In this document: piece after piece, positions 20,324-29,656 of the stretch
Layout: each line of letters begins with the position of its first letter
Position numbering within the stretch: position 1 is the first letter of the stretch
NCBI GenBank assembly: GCA_943356435.1
Contig: CALREY010000007.1
Span: forward strand, 1 to 64,000
Reading direction: 5' to 3'
From: Candidatus Altimarinota bacterium
GTDB taxonomy: Bacteria; Patescibacteriota; Gracilibacteria; BD1-5; UBA6164
Length of the DNA stretch: 64,000 nt
Position numbers and translations under genes: made by a program
The notes under the pieces: generated by a model
The model's input: the letters and a program-made list of their open reading frames with translations, nothing else
What the model was told of the DNA's origin: nothing
Database searches by the model: none

Positions 20324-21409
20324 TTATTTTGGGCTTATATAACCAAGTTTAATCATAAGTTCAGCTGTTAGAACTGCTCCTCCAGCAGCTCCACGAACTA
20401 GGTTATGAATCAGGCCGGTAATCTGAAGAATACCAGTATTTTCATCGAATTTCATTGCACCACAAGTGAATTCCATACCACCTTGATTATTTGCATCTTT
20501 GAGCGGATTTGGATATTCATCATCGCCCAAATAGTTGATAACAGGATTTGGTGATGAGGGTAAATCATATTTTTCAAGCGGATTGTAGTAGTCGAAGTGC
20601 AGCTGCATATCTCTCACAATATTACTATTGCCAATAGTAGTTTTTATGAAAACATTTGCCAGATGCCCATCTTGAACTGGTACTCTGTAAGACGTCGCTG
20701 AAATGTTTAAGTTATCGTATGAGACTATTTTCCCATCTATAATTTCACCAAAAATCTTTTTGGGTTCAGTGATACTTTTTTCAGCTTCACCAGGTAATGG
20801 TAAGATATTTCCTTGTATTTCAGCTACTTCGTCCAAGTATTTACCAGAACCACTGATAGCTTGCATCAAGCTTACATTTACTTGTTCAATGTAAACATTG
20901 TCCATCAGTGAATGCAATATAGCCATATAGGCTTGAGCAGCACAGTTTGGTTTGACTACTATGCATCCATTTTGAGTACCAAGTCTTTGTTTTTGAACAT
21001 CGAGAATTTTCAGATGCTCAACTCCATTTATTTCGGGTACTATCATTGGTACATCATCGAAGAAACGCATTGCCGAGTTGTTTGATACTACTACGACTTC
21101 TTTTTTTGCATAAGCTTCTTCCAGAGCTATGATTTCTGCTTTGTCCATATTTACGGCACAAAAGACAAAATCGACTTTAGAAGAAATATCCTCTATTTCA
21201 AACACATCCTGAACAGTCAAGTCCAATATGTCTCTGTCAATTCGAGCTTGTCTATCAATATCTATCAGATATTTCAATTTTTGTCCTGCTGACCTAGAAC
21301 TAGCTGCAACAACAGTGACTTCAATCCAAGGGTGACTAGATAGTAATTTCAAAAATTCTCTACCAACCATACCTGTAGCCCCGAGTACTCCACATCTTAA
21401 CTTTTTCAT
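20324..21409 (-). CDS. asd: Aspartate-semialdehyde dehydrogenase, archaeal/fungal-type (foreign dialect)
   Basis: 361 aa. Reduces aspartyl phosphate to aspartate semialdehyde in the Lys/Met/Thr/DAP pathway. NADP fingerprint GVLGATGMVGREF, VVAASSRSAG, catalytic Cys in VKPNCAAQAYMA, base in QDGHLANVF and RGAAGGAVLTAELM at the end. Start at 21409 is preferred over the longer ORF (21481) because AGGAAA lies 7 nt upstream and the family begins here. No TGA among more than 25 glycines; ends TAA; GC clearly higher than neighbours. Own TTGACA promoter and terminator. No other gene of the pathway is in the window. The segment looks transferred. Confidence 0.93.
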   Translation of the reverse strand: MKKLRCGVLGATGMVGREFLKLLSSHPWIEVTVVAASSRSAGQKLKYLIDIDRQARIDRDILDLTVQDVFEIEDISSKVDFVFCAVNMDKAEIIALEEAYAKKEVVVVSNNSAMRFFDDVPMIVPEINGVEHLKILDVQKQRLGTQNGCIVVKPNCAAQAYMAILHSLMDNVYIEQVNVSLMQAISGSGKYLDEVAEIQGNILPLPGEAEKSITEPKKIFGEIIDGKIVSYDNLNISATSYRVPVQDGHLANVFIKTTIGNSNIVRDMQLHFDYYNPLEKYDLPSSPNPVINYLGDDEYPNPLKDANNQGGMEFTCGAMKFDENTGILQITGLIHNLVRGAAGGAVLTAELMIKLGYISPK

Positions 21410-21461
21410 ATAATTTCCTATTTTGTTTTGGTTTTGAAAATGTTTTTTTACATCCGACTGA

Positions 21462-21488
21462 ATTATAAATAATATTTCCAAATGTCAA
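21462..21488 (-). promoter_or_regulatory. Promoter of asd
   Basis: Minus strand TTGACA (21483-21488), 15-bp spacer, TATAAT (21462-21467), then a 50-nt leader with SD AGGAAA. Confidence 0.65.
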
Positions 21489-21513
21489 TATTATATTCTT
21501 AGTCAAGAAAAAG

Positions 21514-21540
21514 GAGGAAAACCCTTAACAGGTTTTCCTC
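21514..21540 (-). terminator. Terminator of the small GTG-start gene
   Basis: GAGGAAAACC / GGTTTTCCTC stem followed by a T-rich run in the minus direction, 14 nt after the stop. Confidence 0.75.
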
Positions 21541-21553
21541 TTTAAGCTTTGCA

Positions 21554-21730
21554 TTAGCTGAAACAAGGTAATTGTTTCAATTTACTTTCTACACATGTTT
21601 TTTTCATAAGTGCAAAACAGATAGTAGTAAACAAAACTAATTCAAAGGGTACTGGCACATACAACCACAGTAACCACAATACGAAACTCGATATGTAAAA
21701 CAAGGTTTTAAGGCCATCAAACTTACTCAC
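21554..21730 (-). CDS. Small hydrophobic protein, GTG start (foreign dialect)
   Basis: 58 aa, begins MSKFDGLKTLFYISSFVLW from GTG with SD GGAG 6 nt upstream. Two hydrophobic segments (about 8-25 and 27-42), then a basic tail with Cys (KKTCVESKLKQLPC). No TGA, ends TAA. Too short for the usual ORF cut-off but supported by SD, a TTGACT promoter (21777-21804) and a terminator. No function recognised. Confidence 0.6.
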   Translation of the reverse strand: MSKFDGLKTLFYISSFVLWLLWLYVPVPFELVLFTTICFALMKKTCVESKLKQLPCFS

Positions 21731-21776
21731 AATTCACTCCAATAGTTAACAAAATCTACTAAATAGTAGGTGGTGA

Positions 21777-21804
21777 ATTTTATTTATATTTAATATTTAG
21801 TCAA
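21777..21804 (-). promoter_or_regulatory. Promoter of the small GTG-start gene
   Basis: Minus strand TTGACT (21799-21804), 16-bp spacer, TAAAAT (21777-21782). Confidence 0.5.
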
Positions 21805-21832
21805 ATTTTGTTTGAATAATTTAGGAGTAATA

Positions 21833-22297
21833 TTATACATCTTTTATTACACTTTTAAATGCTTCAGTTGTCAAACTAGCACCAGAAACAATACTAATAG
21901 TAGATGCTTCTTCTGTAGTTTTACCTTTTACAACTTCATTTATTCATTTAGCAAATCATGCAGTATATTTTTCTGAATCAGGATTTCAAGTTACTAATTT
22001 TGCTTCTACATTTTCTATTAGAATACCATTCATAATAACTGTAAATTCTACTTCATCGTTTCATCCTGGAGATACATATGTTTTATTTAATTTTTGAACT
22101 TTAGCTTCTGGGATTGAAGTATCAGTTCAAGTACTTGTAGTTTCAGTAGCATCTATATTTGCTACTTCATTATTCATATCATTTAATACTTGAGTATTAT
22201 CTACTTCTTCTATTTTTTCTACTTCTTTATTCCCACAACTACTTAATAATATAGTTAACAATATAGTTGACAATAAAACTAATTTTTTATTTTTCAT
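21833..22297 (-). CDS. FMN-binding-domain lipoprotein
   Basis: 154 aa. Signal peptide with lipobox LSSC (Cys at about residue 21), then a Glu/Thr spacer and an FMN_bind-like domain: beta strands, and at the end SIVSGASLTTEAFKSVIKD, matching the SGA(S/T)xT motif where FMN is covalently attached by an ApbE flavin transferase in RnfG/NqrC/PplA relatives. Native: five TGA codons, no SD. Divergent from a heme-type membrane protein gene at 22467, so a small membrane electron route (heme to flavin lipoprotein) is plausible. Confidence 0.75.
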
Positions 22298-22466
22298 ATA
22301 ATATAATTAATGATAAAGATTTAAAGTATAATTATGATAATGATTATAATATACAAATCAAAAAATAAAATTATAATTATCTAAATCCAATTATAATTAG
22401 TTTTTATTTGAAATATATTTTTTTATTGTTACATTATAAAATATTATAGTTTTTAATTATATTCTT

Positions 22467-23126
22467 ATGTGATTTTTATTTTTGTTTATTATTTCTATTC
22501 TATCTTTGTTTTCGGTAAGTAATAAAATATGAGAATTTATTATAAAATACAGAGTATATCTCTCTAATATTTTATTGATTTTATCTTTTGCTACATTGTT
22601 CTTGATATTTTCTCCTTTTTCTATTAAAGAATCTTGAGAAAATGCTTTATCATTGTTATGGATTATATTGTGGTTACCAATTCTTTCAAAAGTATTTTGA
22701 CTTAGTATAGCTCAAAAACTAATGTGATTTCGTAAGGAATTATGAATCTGGATGTGATCTATGGCATTTGTACATGGTGCGAAATATTTCTTATGAGATT
22801 ATTCTACTGCTATGTGGAGTATGGATTTTTGGTTTTATAATGGTACAATTACATATTTAGCATTTGGAATGATTGCTTTAATATTAACAATAGTATTAAC
22901 TATCACTTCAAATATATTTAGTATGAAAATGTTATGAAAAAAATGGAAAACACTTCATAGAATAGTATATTTTTTATTAATTTTTATACTTTTACATGTA
23001 GCATTTTTAAAAAAATGAGCACATTGAAATATAGCAATAATTACAACATTTATACCATTTATAATATATTTTGTCTGAAAAATATTAGAATGGAAAAATA
23101 TAAAACTTCCACTTCAAAAAAAGTAA
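22467..23126 (+). CDS. Ferric-reductase-like / YedZ(MsrQ)-type heme membrane protein
   Basis: 219 aa, about six membrane helices. Candidate heme ligands: His in SMAFVHGAKYF (helix 3) and two in the pair KTLHRIVYFLLIFILLHVAF (helix 5), spaced as in ferric reductase transmembrane domains. MsrQ partners with periplasmic Met-sulfoxide reductase in other bacteria, and an Msr system lies 3 kb away, but the match to MsrQ itself is not certain. Native code with many TGA. Divergent from the FMN-binding lipoprotein. Confidence 0.75.
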
Positions 23127-23147
23127 CTATAAATAAGTTACTTTTTT
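23121..23147 (+). terminator. Intrinsic terminator
   Basis: AAGTAACT / AGTTACTT stem followed by T-tract, overlapping the stop codon. Confidence 0.8.
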
Positions 23148-23226
23148 GTTTCAATTAAAATAATATTATTGACATATATAATAAAATATATATTATATAA
23201 AAAATATTTCACATTAAATACAATTT

Positions 23227-23865
23227 ATGTCAATAAATAATCAAAAAACAGAAGTAACTAAATATGATACTGAACTATGAAGCATATTTGGAAAAAGATT
23301 TTCTGTTATTATGGAAACAATGAAATCAAAATCTACAGCAATTCTAAATATTAATTTATCAAATTGAATATGGAGTAGGAAATATTCACAAGTTAAATTA
23401 TCAAAAACTATAAATTGAGATTTCTTATTAGATTGAGAATCTTTTTATAATGAAACTAAAAAGATAAAACAAGTAATATCTGCGAATTGGACAGATGAAG
23501 AAATGGATGAGGTTCTTTATAAATTAACAGAAAATATTCAATTACATTTACTTAGAAAAGAATTAGATTTTATAGTATGAATGTTGCAAGAAAAATGAAT
23601 GAAAGTAGCTTACACACAGAAAAAAAATTGACCAAATCTAGAATTTGAATTATTTAATGTAGAAAATCCAGGTAGATTTGTAACAATATATTTACAAGAA
23701 GGTGATATAATGTTTGACTATTTTGATCCTAGTATGAGCAAAGAAACAAAGGATTTAAACCTGTTCTTTTTGGATAGTGATTGATATACTACTCTTCAAA
23801 AATGGCTATCAGGTGCATTGTTAGTGATTCAAAATAAACATAAATCTGAGAATGAAAATGAATAA
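23227..23865 (+). CDS. Hypothetical cytoplasmic protein
   Basis: 212 aa, no signal or membrane segment, mixed alpha/beta. Features: FGKRFSVIMETMKSKS near the N-terminus, a helical middle (EEMDEVLYKLTENIQLHLLRKELDF) and a C-terminal part with DIMFDYFDPS. Many TGA, no SD, followed by a terminator. No family recognised. Confidence 0.7.
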
Positions 23866-23897
23866 TAAAAAGACACTTGCTAGCAAGTGTCTTTTTT
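23866..23897. terminator. Bidirectional terminator
   Basis: AAAAGACACTTGC / GCAAGTGTCTTTTTT perfect stem between convergent genes. Confidence 0.85.
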
Positions 23898-23914
23898 AAA
23901 TCACCTAATTATCG

Positions 23915-24571
23915 TTAATCACTACTCATGATGGATGACAATCGAACAAATAGGTTAAATATATCCAAGTACAAATCTACTGCTCTATCCACAGCTGCGT
24001 CCATAGATGGAGTATCATCTAGAGCGTTAGCGAAATCATAAGCAATAAATCCGAGAAATATAATAGCAACAATCCAATCCATGATAGCCAAATTGTATCC
24101 GAATAACATAAGCACAACTTCAGCTATAATAGCCGCAAGTAATGCCCAAAATAGGATACCACCAATACTTCGAAAAAGATTGGAAAATGCAGCTCCAGCA
24201 AAGGCCATTATAGATGACAGAATAGCTGTAAATAATGCAGCTTTTTCTATCACTTCAGGATTTTTACTTCCAATAAATGGAATAGTAATAACACCGACCG
24301 GTACAACAACCATTAGAAATCCGATGAAGGATATCGTAGGATTCTCTGATGTCTTTGATAATGCTATTCCAGAGATTGCACAAACAAAGTAACCGATTAC
24401 GAGTACCCATTTATTTATGGACATGACAGCTTCAACTGGTATTGATTTAACCATTGCGAAGTTGAGTCCAAAACCGATGGCTAATACAGTTCCTAGAGTT
24501 ATCCAGTAAACCATAGCTTGTTCAGAACTAGCAGTTCTAAGTGTAGCATTAGAAATACTTTTAGTATACAT
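23915..24571 (-). CDS. Bax inhibitor-1 / YccA-YbhL family membrane protein (foreign dialect)
   Basis: 218 aa, seven hydrophobic helices. BI-1 family traits: start with RTASSEQAMVYWITLGT, FIGSKNPEVIEKAALFTAILSSIMAFAGAAFSNLFRSIGGILFWALLAAIIAEVV region, and the C-terminal aspartate-bearing end ALDDTPSMDAAVDRAVDLYLDIFNLFVRLSSIM. Family members act as pH-sensitive ion leak channels or FtsH modulators. No TGA among about 17 Gly; SD AAAGG upstream; ends TAA. Promoter TTGACT at 24628 and a terminator give a self-contained cassette between native genes. Confidence 0.9.
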   Translation of the reverse strand: MYTKSISNATLRTASSEQAMVYWITLGTVLAIGFGLNFAMVKSIPVEAVMSINKWVLVIGYFVCAISGIALSKTSENPTISFIGFLMVVVPVGVITIPFIGSKNPEVIEKAALFTAILSSIMAFAGAAFSNLFRSIGGILFWALLAAIIAEVVLMLFGYNLAIMDWIVAIIFLGFIAYDFANALDDTPSMDAAVDRAVDLYLDIFNLFVRLSSIMSSD

Positions 24572-24605
24572 AAAAATTGCCTTTATTTGGTTGATGGAGG
24601 TAAAT

Positions 24606-24633
24606 ATAATAATGTATTATTGTAAAAAGTCAA
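24606..24633 (-). promoter_or_regulatory. Promoter of the BI-1 gene
   Basis: Minus strand TTGACT (24628-24633), 16-bp spacer, TATTAT (24606-24611). Confidence 0.55.
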
Positions 24634-24667
24634 TAAGATTATTGTAATATTAATGATATATATTTTA

Positions 24668-24766
24668 AAAACTCTCCCTTGAATTCCCTCTCTTATTTAA
24701 GAGAGGGAGGCTCAATTGTAGCCCCTTTCTCTTAATTAAGAGAAAGGATTCAGGATAGAGTTTAAA
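24668..24766. repeat. Intergenic palindromic repeat, long form
   Basis: Two stems: CCCTCTCTTATTT/AAGAGAGGG and CCCTTTCTCTTAA/TTAAGAGAAAGG, bracketed by ACTCTCCCTTGAATT and GGATTCAGGATAGAGTTT. Almost the same unit at 33732-33842 and 58332-58459. Confidence 0.8.
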
Positions 24767-24883
24767 AGATTTGACATTATATGATTATATTGTATTATTA
24801 TAGAAAATAAAATTATTTTGTGACAAAACTTCTTTTGTGAATATAATCTATTTCTTAATTAAATTATTTTTAACCAATCATTA

Positions 24884-26152
24884 ATGTTATTCAAACAACT
24901 TGAAATCATCAGTCCAATACTTAAATCACTAGAAAAAAAATGATATACTAATCCTACTCCTATTCAAGAAAAAGCTATTCCTCATATATTGGCAGGTAGA
25001 GATGTACTAGGTTCAGCACAAACATGAACAGGGAAGACTGCAGCTTTTGCTATACCTATTTTGCAAACTCTATATACAAAAAAACAATTGTGAAATGTAT
25101 CAAAAAGTATTAAATGCCTAATATTAACACCTACTCGTGAATTAGCAATTCAAATAGAAGAAAATATAAATTTGTATTGAAAAGAATTATGACTAAGTCA
25201 TGCTGTAATATTTGGTTGAGTAAATCAACATTCTCAAGTAATTAAATTGAATAAATGAGTAGATATTTTGGTTGCTACTCCTGGTAGATTATTAGACTTG
25301 ATGAATCAATGATTTATAGATTTGAAAAAAGTAGAAATATTTACACTAGATGAAGCAGATAGAATGCTAAATATGTGATTTATAAACGATGTAAAAAAAG
25401 TACTGACTAAATTACCTAGTAAAAGACAAACACTTTTCTTCTCAGCAACTATGCCAAAAGAAATAATGTCACTAGCTAATTCTATACTTCATAATCCTGT
25501 GCATGTAGAAGTAACTCCTATCTCTTCTACTGCTGATACAGTGAAACAATCATTGTATTTTGTAAGTAAAAGTGATAAAAAACATTTACTTAATCACTTG
25601 TTATCAAACAAAGATATGAAAGCTATTTTGGTATTCACTCGTACGAAGCATTGAGCTGACAGAGTAGTAAAAGATTTGGCTCATTCATGAGTAGTAGCAG
25701 AAGCTATACATGGTAATAAATCACAAAATGCTCGTCAAAGAGCATTGAATAATTTCAAGTGATGACAGACTAGGGTGTTAATTGCCACTGATATTGCCGC
25801 TAGATGAATAGATGTAGTCGAGCTATGATATGTTATCAATTATGATTTACCGAACGAACCAGAGACATATGTGCACCGTATAGGACGTACTGGTAGAGCT
25901 GGACTTGATGGAACTGCATTTTCTTTTTGTAATCATGAAGAAGTAGATTATTTACTAGATATACAAAAAATAATAGGTAGGGAAATAGATGTAGTTACTG
26001 ACCATCCATATCCTATAACTATTGATTTGAGTAAAAAAGTCGCTAATAATTCAAAACCTAAAAAGGTATTTCTAGAAAAAAAACCTGTTTCAGCTAATAG
26101 CAAGAGAAATCAAAGAAGATCAAGAAACAAGAGAAATAAACCAGTGATATAA
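24884..26152 (+). CDS. DEAD-box ATP-dependent RNA helicase (RhlE/CsdA-like)
   Basis: 422 aa. Motifs in order: Q motif [14 protein letters not shown], motif I AQTGTGKT, Ia PTRELAIQI, Ib [53 protein letters not shown]. Basic C-terminal tail ([12 protein letters not shown]) for RNA contact. Unwinds structured RNA in ribosome assembly, decay or cold adaptation. Gly of motif I and V partly TGA. No SD; first ATG fits the family start ([19 protein letters not shown]). Confidence 0.96.
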
Positions 26153-26153
26153 A

Positions 26154-26182
26154 AAAAATACATTTTTAAATGTATTTTTTTA
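26154..26182. terminator. Bidirectional terminator
   Basis: AAAAATACATTT / AAATGTATTTTTTT between convergent genes. Confidence 0.75.
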
Positions 26183-26725
26183 TTTATTTTCAGTTTTTGT
26201 TTCTATACTTTTTTTGTCTGCTACATCTGGTAAAAGTATTATAAGAGCAATATACAGAATAACAGTACTTCATCCAGCAAAAGTACCAATAATGAATAAC
26301 AATCTAATCCATAGAGCATCTATTTCAAATTTCTCACCTATTCAATAACAAACTCATGATATTATTCATTTACTTGAATTTCTAGTAAGTGGTTTGCTTT
26401 TGTTCGAAAATATTTCTTTTATTGCAGCTTTTGCAGCTGTTCATGAATTTTTATTATCTTCTAATATATCGTTAAATATTTCTGATGGTTCTCATATCTC
26501 ATTTACTATAGATATCACAGATTTATCACTGATTTCTTTCACTTCTTGTTTTTCTAGTAATTCATCAAATTTTTCTGATACTCTTTCTTCTATATCATTA
26601 TATACTTCTATTTCCAATTTATTATTTGTTATGAAGTTTTTCATTCTAAGTAAATATTTCTTCAAAAATACATTTGCAGTTTCTGATAGTAAATATTTCT
26701 TTTCATTTATAATTATTTCGTTCAT
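26180..26725 (-). CDS. PspC-domain protein
   Basis: 181 aa. N-terminal helical part (MNEIIINEKKYLLSETANVF..) of about 110 aa, then a PspC domain: SSKGIISGVCYGIGEKFEIDALWIRLLFIIGTFAGGSTVILYIALIILLPD with one long membrane hairpin. PspC proteins take part in envelope-stress signalling. It follows the PadR gene by 21 nt, so the pair is an operon and the regulator probably controls it. Confidence 0.88.
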
Positions 26726-26746
26726 ATTTAATTATTTATTATTAAG

Positions 26747-27082
26747 TTATTTTTCACTTGATATATTATTAACTGCACTCATCAATTCATTCCATACTCC
26801 ACCCATTGTTTTTAGAGTTTCTTTTCATTGCTTTGTTAATTTCAAGTATTTTCTAGGTGGTCCAGATTTACTTTCTACCCAGTAATAAGCTATAAGAGAA
26901 TCGTTTTTCAATCTAGATAGTAGGGGATATAGAGTTCATTCTACTACTATTAATTTGTTCTTTTTCAAAATATTTAATATATCACTAGAGTATACTTCTT
27001 CAGAATTTATAATCATTAAAATAACATATTCTAGTATTCATTTACGCATTTGGGATGTTATTTTTTCTATATTATCAGTCAT
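26747..27082 (-). CDS. PadR-family transcriptional regulator
   Basis: 111 aa. Winged helix: RKGILEYVILMIINSEEVYSSDILNILKKN, recognition and wing EGTLYPLLSRLKNDSLIAYYWVES, GPPRKYLKLTKQGKE, the classic PadR pattern. TGA at conserved Gly (KGILE, EGTLY). PadR-PspC operons are common in Gram-positive-like genomes and in CPR; autorepression is expected. Confidence 0.93.
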
Positions 27083-27335
27083 ACTAGCTATTATGTATTA
27101 CATAGTAATCTACAAAAATTATTTAAATATTTATTTATTATAAATAAAAAATAACTACTTTGTATTACAAGGTAGTATAGTAAGAATTATTGATTTGTAA
27201 AGTTTTTTACAAAATAATTAAATAAAATATAATATTATTTTGATTATCAGAAAAAAATGAGTAACATTATAGCATTAATTTTTAATATATTATTATATTC
27301 AATATTAATCTATTTATTTTTTATACATTATTATA

Positions 27336-27533
27336 ATGAGTACAGGTAAAGTTAAGTTTTTTAACGAAACTAAAGGTTTTGGGTTCATAGTAGAAGATGA
27401 TACTAACAATGAATATTTTGTTCATATTTCTGGAGTTGAAGGAAATAGAGAATTAAATGAAGGTGAAAATGTTAAATTTGACCTAGAAGAAGGAAAAAGA
27501 GGAATGAATGCTGTAAATGTAAAAGTTATATAA
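27336..27533 (+). CDS. Cold-shock domain protein
   Basis: 65 aa CspA-type OB fold. RNP1 KGFGFI and RNP2 YFVHIS (usual VFVH) present. No TGA although seven or more Gly occur, but it also lacks an SD, so it is treated as native with codon bias typical of a highly expressed gene. Its 5' leader is long and AT-rich (about 27190-27335), possibly a thermosensitive UTR. Confidence 0.93.
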   Translation: MSTGKVKFFNETKGFGFIVEDDTNNEYFVHISGVEGNRELNEGENVKFDLEEGKRGMNAVNVKVI

Positions 27534-27541
27534 TTATTCAT

Positions 27542-27579
27542 AAAAAACACACATACAAAATTTTGTATGTGTGTTTTTT
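27542..27579 (+). terminator. Intrinsic terminator
   Basis: AAAAAACACACATACAAAA / TTTTGTATGTGTGTTTTTT. Confidence 0.9.
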
Positions 27580-27583
27580 GTAA

Positions 27584-27625
27584 CCCACCCTTGAATTCCC
27601 TCCCTAATATTAGGGATGGAGGAGC
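27584..27625. repeat. Short intergenic palindromic repeat
   Basis: CCACCCTTGAATTCCCTCCCTAATATTAGGGATGGAGG, a half-unit of the dispersed family (compare 33732 and 48942). Confidence 0.65.
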
Positions 27626-27636
27626 AATATCATTAA

Positions 27637-28338
27637 TTACTTCAGATTCAAATAATGTTTTCTTTTTTCTTCGTTGAATTTTTCTATTGCATATCTGAGC
27701 ATTGTTCTAGGCATTTTCGTAGTATTTTTATCCAAATAATCTGTTAATACTTTTTCATCTTTTTTTCATACTTCTCTCAAACACCATCCAGTAGCTTTGT
27801 GAATCAAGTCGTGAGTATCATTTATTAGTATATCGCACAATTTCAAAGTATCATCGTATTTATTATATTTGATGAAGTATAGTGTTGCTATTATAGATAT
27901 TCTTTTTTCCCATAGATTCTCAGATTTGGCTAAGCTATACAGTATAGATTTATCAGCATTTAATAAATAATTTCCTACTATATATGGAGCACTAGTATCT
28001 ACCAGATCCCAATTATTTATATTTTTCGTATGAGCCATATAAAAATCATAAATACTCTTTTTTTCTTCATCATTTCCAGACTTGTATTTGGCTACCAATA
28101 CTAATAATCCAGTCAATCTTTGTTCATGGTATTCATTTAGAATCAATTTTTCTACATCATCCAAACTCAGTAATTTATAATATTTTTTTACTACTATTCT
28201 AGTTTCTGGAACAGTGAGACCATAAAACTTATCTCATTCTCAGTATTGTCAGACTCAAGTTTTGAAAAATCTGGCAGAATTGATAGATCTTTGTGCATCT
28301 GAGAATTTTTCTAAGTCTTGAATTAATTGTTTAAGCAT
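27637..28338 (-). CDS. DNA alkylation repair protein (AlkD-like HEAT-repeat glycosylase)
   Basis: 233 aa, all-helical. Family landmarks: [31 protein letters not shown] near the N-terminus, NNWDLVDTSAPYIVGNYL (substrate-groove Trp-Asp), WEKRISIIATLYFI, and ATGWCLREVGKKDEKVLTDYL..MPRTMLRYAIEKF. AlkD excises N3/N7-alkylated bases without base flipping. Native TGA use. Confidence 0.92.
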
Positions 28339-28404
28339 ATTAAAAAGTTAAAAAATATTTATAAATAATATACTAATGAATAATAAATAAAATCAATACA
28401 AATT

Positions 28405-28430
28405 AAAAAGCCCTCATAATGAGGGCTTTT
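28405..28430 (-). terminator. Terminator of the secreted-protein cassette
   Basis: AAAAAGCCCTCATAATGAGGGCTTTT palindrome just after the stop codon of the minus-strand gene. Confidence 0.85.
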
Positions 28431-28450
28431 GTTTTCGCTAAATCTTATCG

Positions 28451-28927
28451 CTACATTTTCAGAAATGTTTTGATATTATTCAGATGTTGCTGGACTACTT
28501 GTTCAGCCTTTTGTGTAGCCATTGGAGTCTCAGTGTAATTTGCATAGATTGTTTTTCCACCGTCTCTGGCTTCCATGATATCAATAATCTCGCCAGTCTT
28601 TTCATCTACACTAAATACCGAAGAATACTTTGGATTCACTACACTTACTGGCATATAGGATACCAAAAACTCGTCGTTTTCCACATAACTGTCATAGTCC
28701 CAAATGGTATAAAATGTACCATTAACTATGAAAGTGACCTGCACTCGATACTTTCCAGAAACTGGAGCATCTTTATCGGCTTCTGGATCATTGAAATCAA
28801 CTTGCTTCGAGATGAAACTTGTATCTGGTGTCTGGTTCAACTTATCAACGATAGATTTTACTTCTACCGCTGAAGCAGTTTGGCTAACAAAAAACAATAC
28901 TACTGCAATAAATTTGATGACATTCAT
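28451..28927 (-). CDS. Secreted protein of unknown function (foreign dialect)
   Basis: 158 aa. Signal peptide MNVIKFIAVVLFFVSQTASA with an AxA site, mature part mixed alpha/beta (SGKYRVQVTFIVNGTFYTIWDYD..). Not assigned to a family. No TGA codon, SD AAAGGAA 6 nt before the ATG, stop TAG. TTGACT promoter at 28994 and a strong terminator make it a self-contained cassette. Composition is visibly more balanced than that of the native neighbours. Confidence 0.75.
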   Translation of the reverse strand: MNVIKFIAVVLFFVSQTASAVEVKSIVDKLNQTPDTSFISKQVDFNDPEADKDAPVSGKYRVQVTFIVNGTFYTIWDYDSYVENDEFLVSYMPVSVVNPKYSSVFSVDEKTGEIIDIMEARDGGKTIYANYTETPMATQKAEQVVQQHLNNIKTFLKM

Positions 28928-28971
28928 TTTGATTCCTTTTGTTTTTGTTTGAATAATTTTTTGGTATGAGA

Positions 28972-28999
28972 TTTATATATAAAAAACATTAAAAGTCAA
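28972..28999 (-). promoter_or_regulatory. Promoter of the secreted-protein cassette
   Basis: Minus strand TTGACT (28994-28999), 16-bp spacer, TATAAA (28972-28977). Confidence 0.6.
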
Positions 29000-29078
29000 G
29001 AATATTTTTTATTTGAATTATATTATAAAAGTAATAAACTATATAGGTATAAAGTTTTTATTATTTAATTTAAGTAAT

Positions 29079-29555
29079 ATGAATGAAAAAACATGTTTAA
29101 TAGATACGGATGACAAAGAATGTTGTCTAAAATTTCATCCTGAAAAATGGGATTGAAAAACATTTATATGGGAAAATAAATCATTTATAAAGGAGACTAT
29201 TCCTACATTTTTTCATATACCTTTTCCACCAATGATAGGGAAAAAAATATGAAAAATGGACAAATTAGCAAGGGAAGCAAATATGATTTCATCAGATAAA
29301 GAAGAAGTCTTGGTTTTATTTCGTGATTCATCTGCTTTTAAAAGTGAAATATATTTATCAGTAATATGATTAGTATCAAATGCTAATAATGTCACTATTT
29401 CGTGAAATTTTATAGCAAAAGTATATGACTGATGATATAATAGTGTTCCCAAGTTTATAAAACAATTAGATGAATATTTATTATCTATTGATAAAAAAGC
29501 AAAAGACTATTATGTGCATTATGCATATTGTCCAAAGTGTAGTGTAAAATATTAA
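29079..29555 (+). CDS. Conserved Cys-rich protein (family often annotated as hydrolase)
   Basis: 158 aa. Pattern CCLKFHPEKWDGKTFIWENKSFIKE, FHIPF, VTISGNFIAKVYDGGY and the terminal HYAYCPKCSVKY recalls a widespread small protein usually labelled hydrolase without biochemical proof; paired Cys at both ends suggest metal binding. It ends shortly after the CPKC motif, where relatives I recall extend some residues further. Native TGA use, no SD. Confidence 0.65.
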
Positions 29556-29600
29556 CATAATTATATGATTATATTTGCTCAGATTTAAATGTTTACCATG

Positions 29601-29629
29601 AAAAAACGCATACAAAGTATGCGTTTTCT
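29601..29629 (-). terminator. Terminator after the UGA-stop gene
   Basis: AAAAAACGCATAC / GTATGCGTTTT stem, 28 nt downstream of the TGA at 29657. Under the native code the upstream gene would be translated through it. Confidence 0.85.
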
Positions 29630-29656
29630 TGTCTTAGAAATGCTGCATTGATTAAA

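Noticed and set aside
27336-27533. Cold-shock gene as another foreign-dialect gene
   Set aside because: It lacks TGA but also lacks an SD and has a native AT-rich leader; short, highly expressed genes can avoid TGA.
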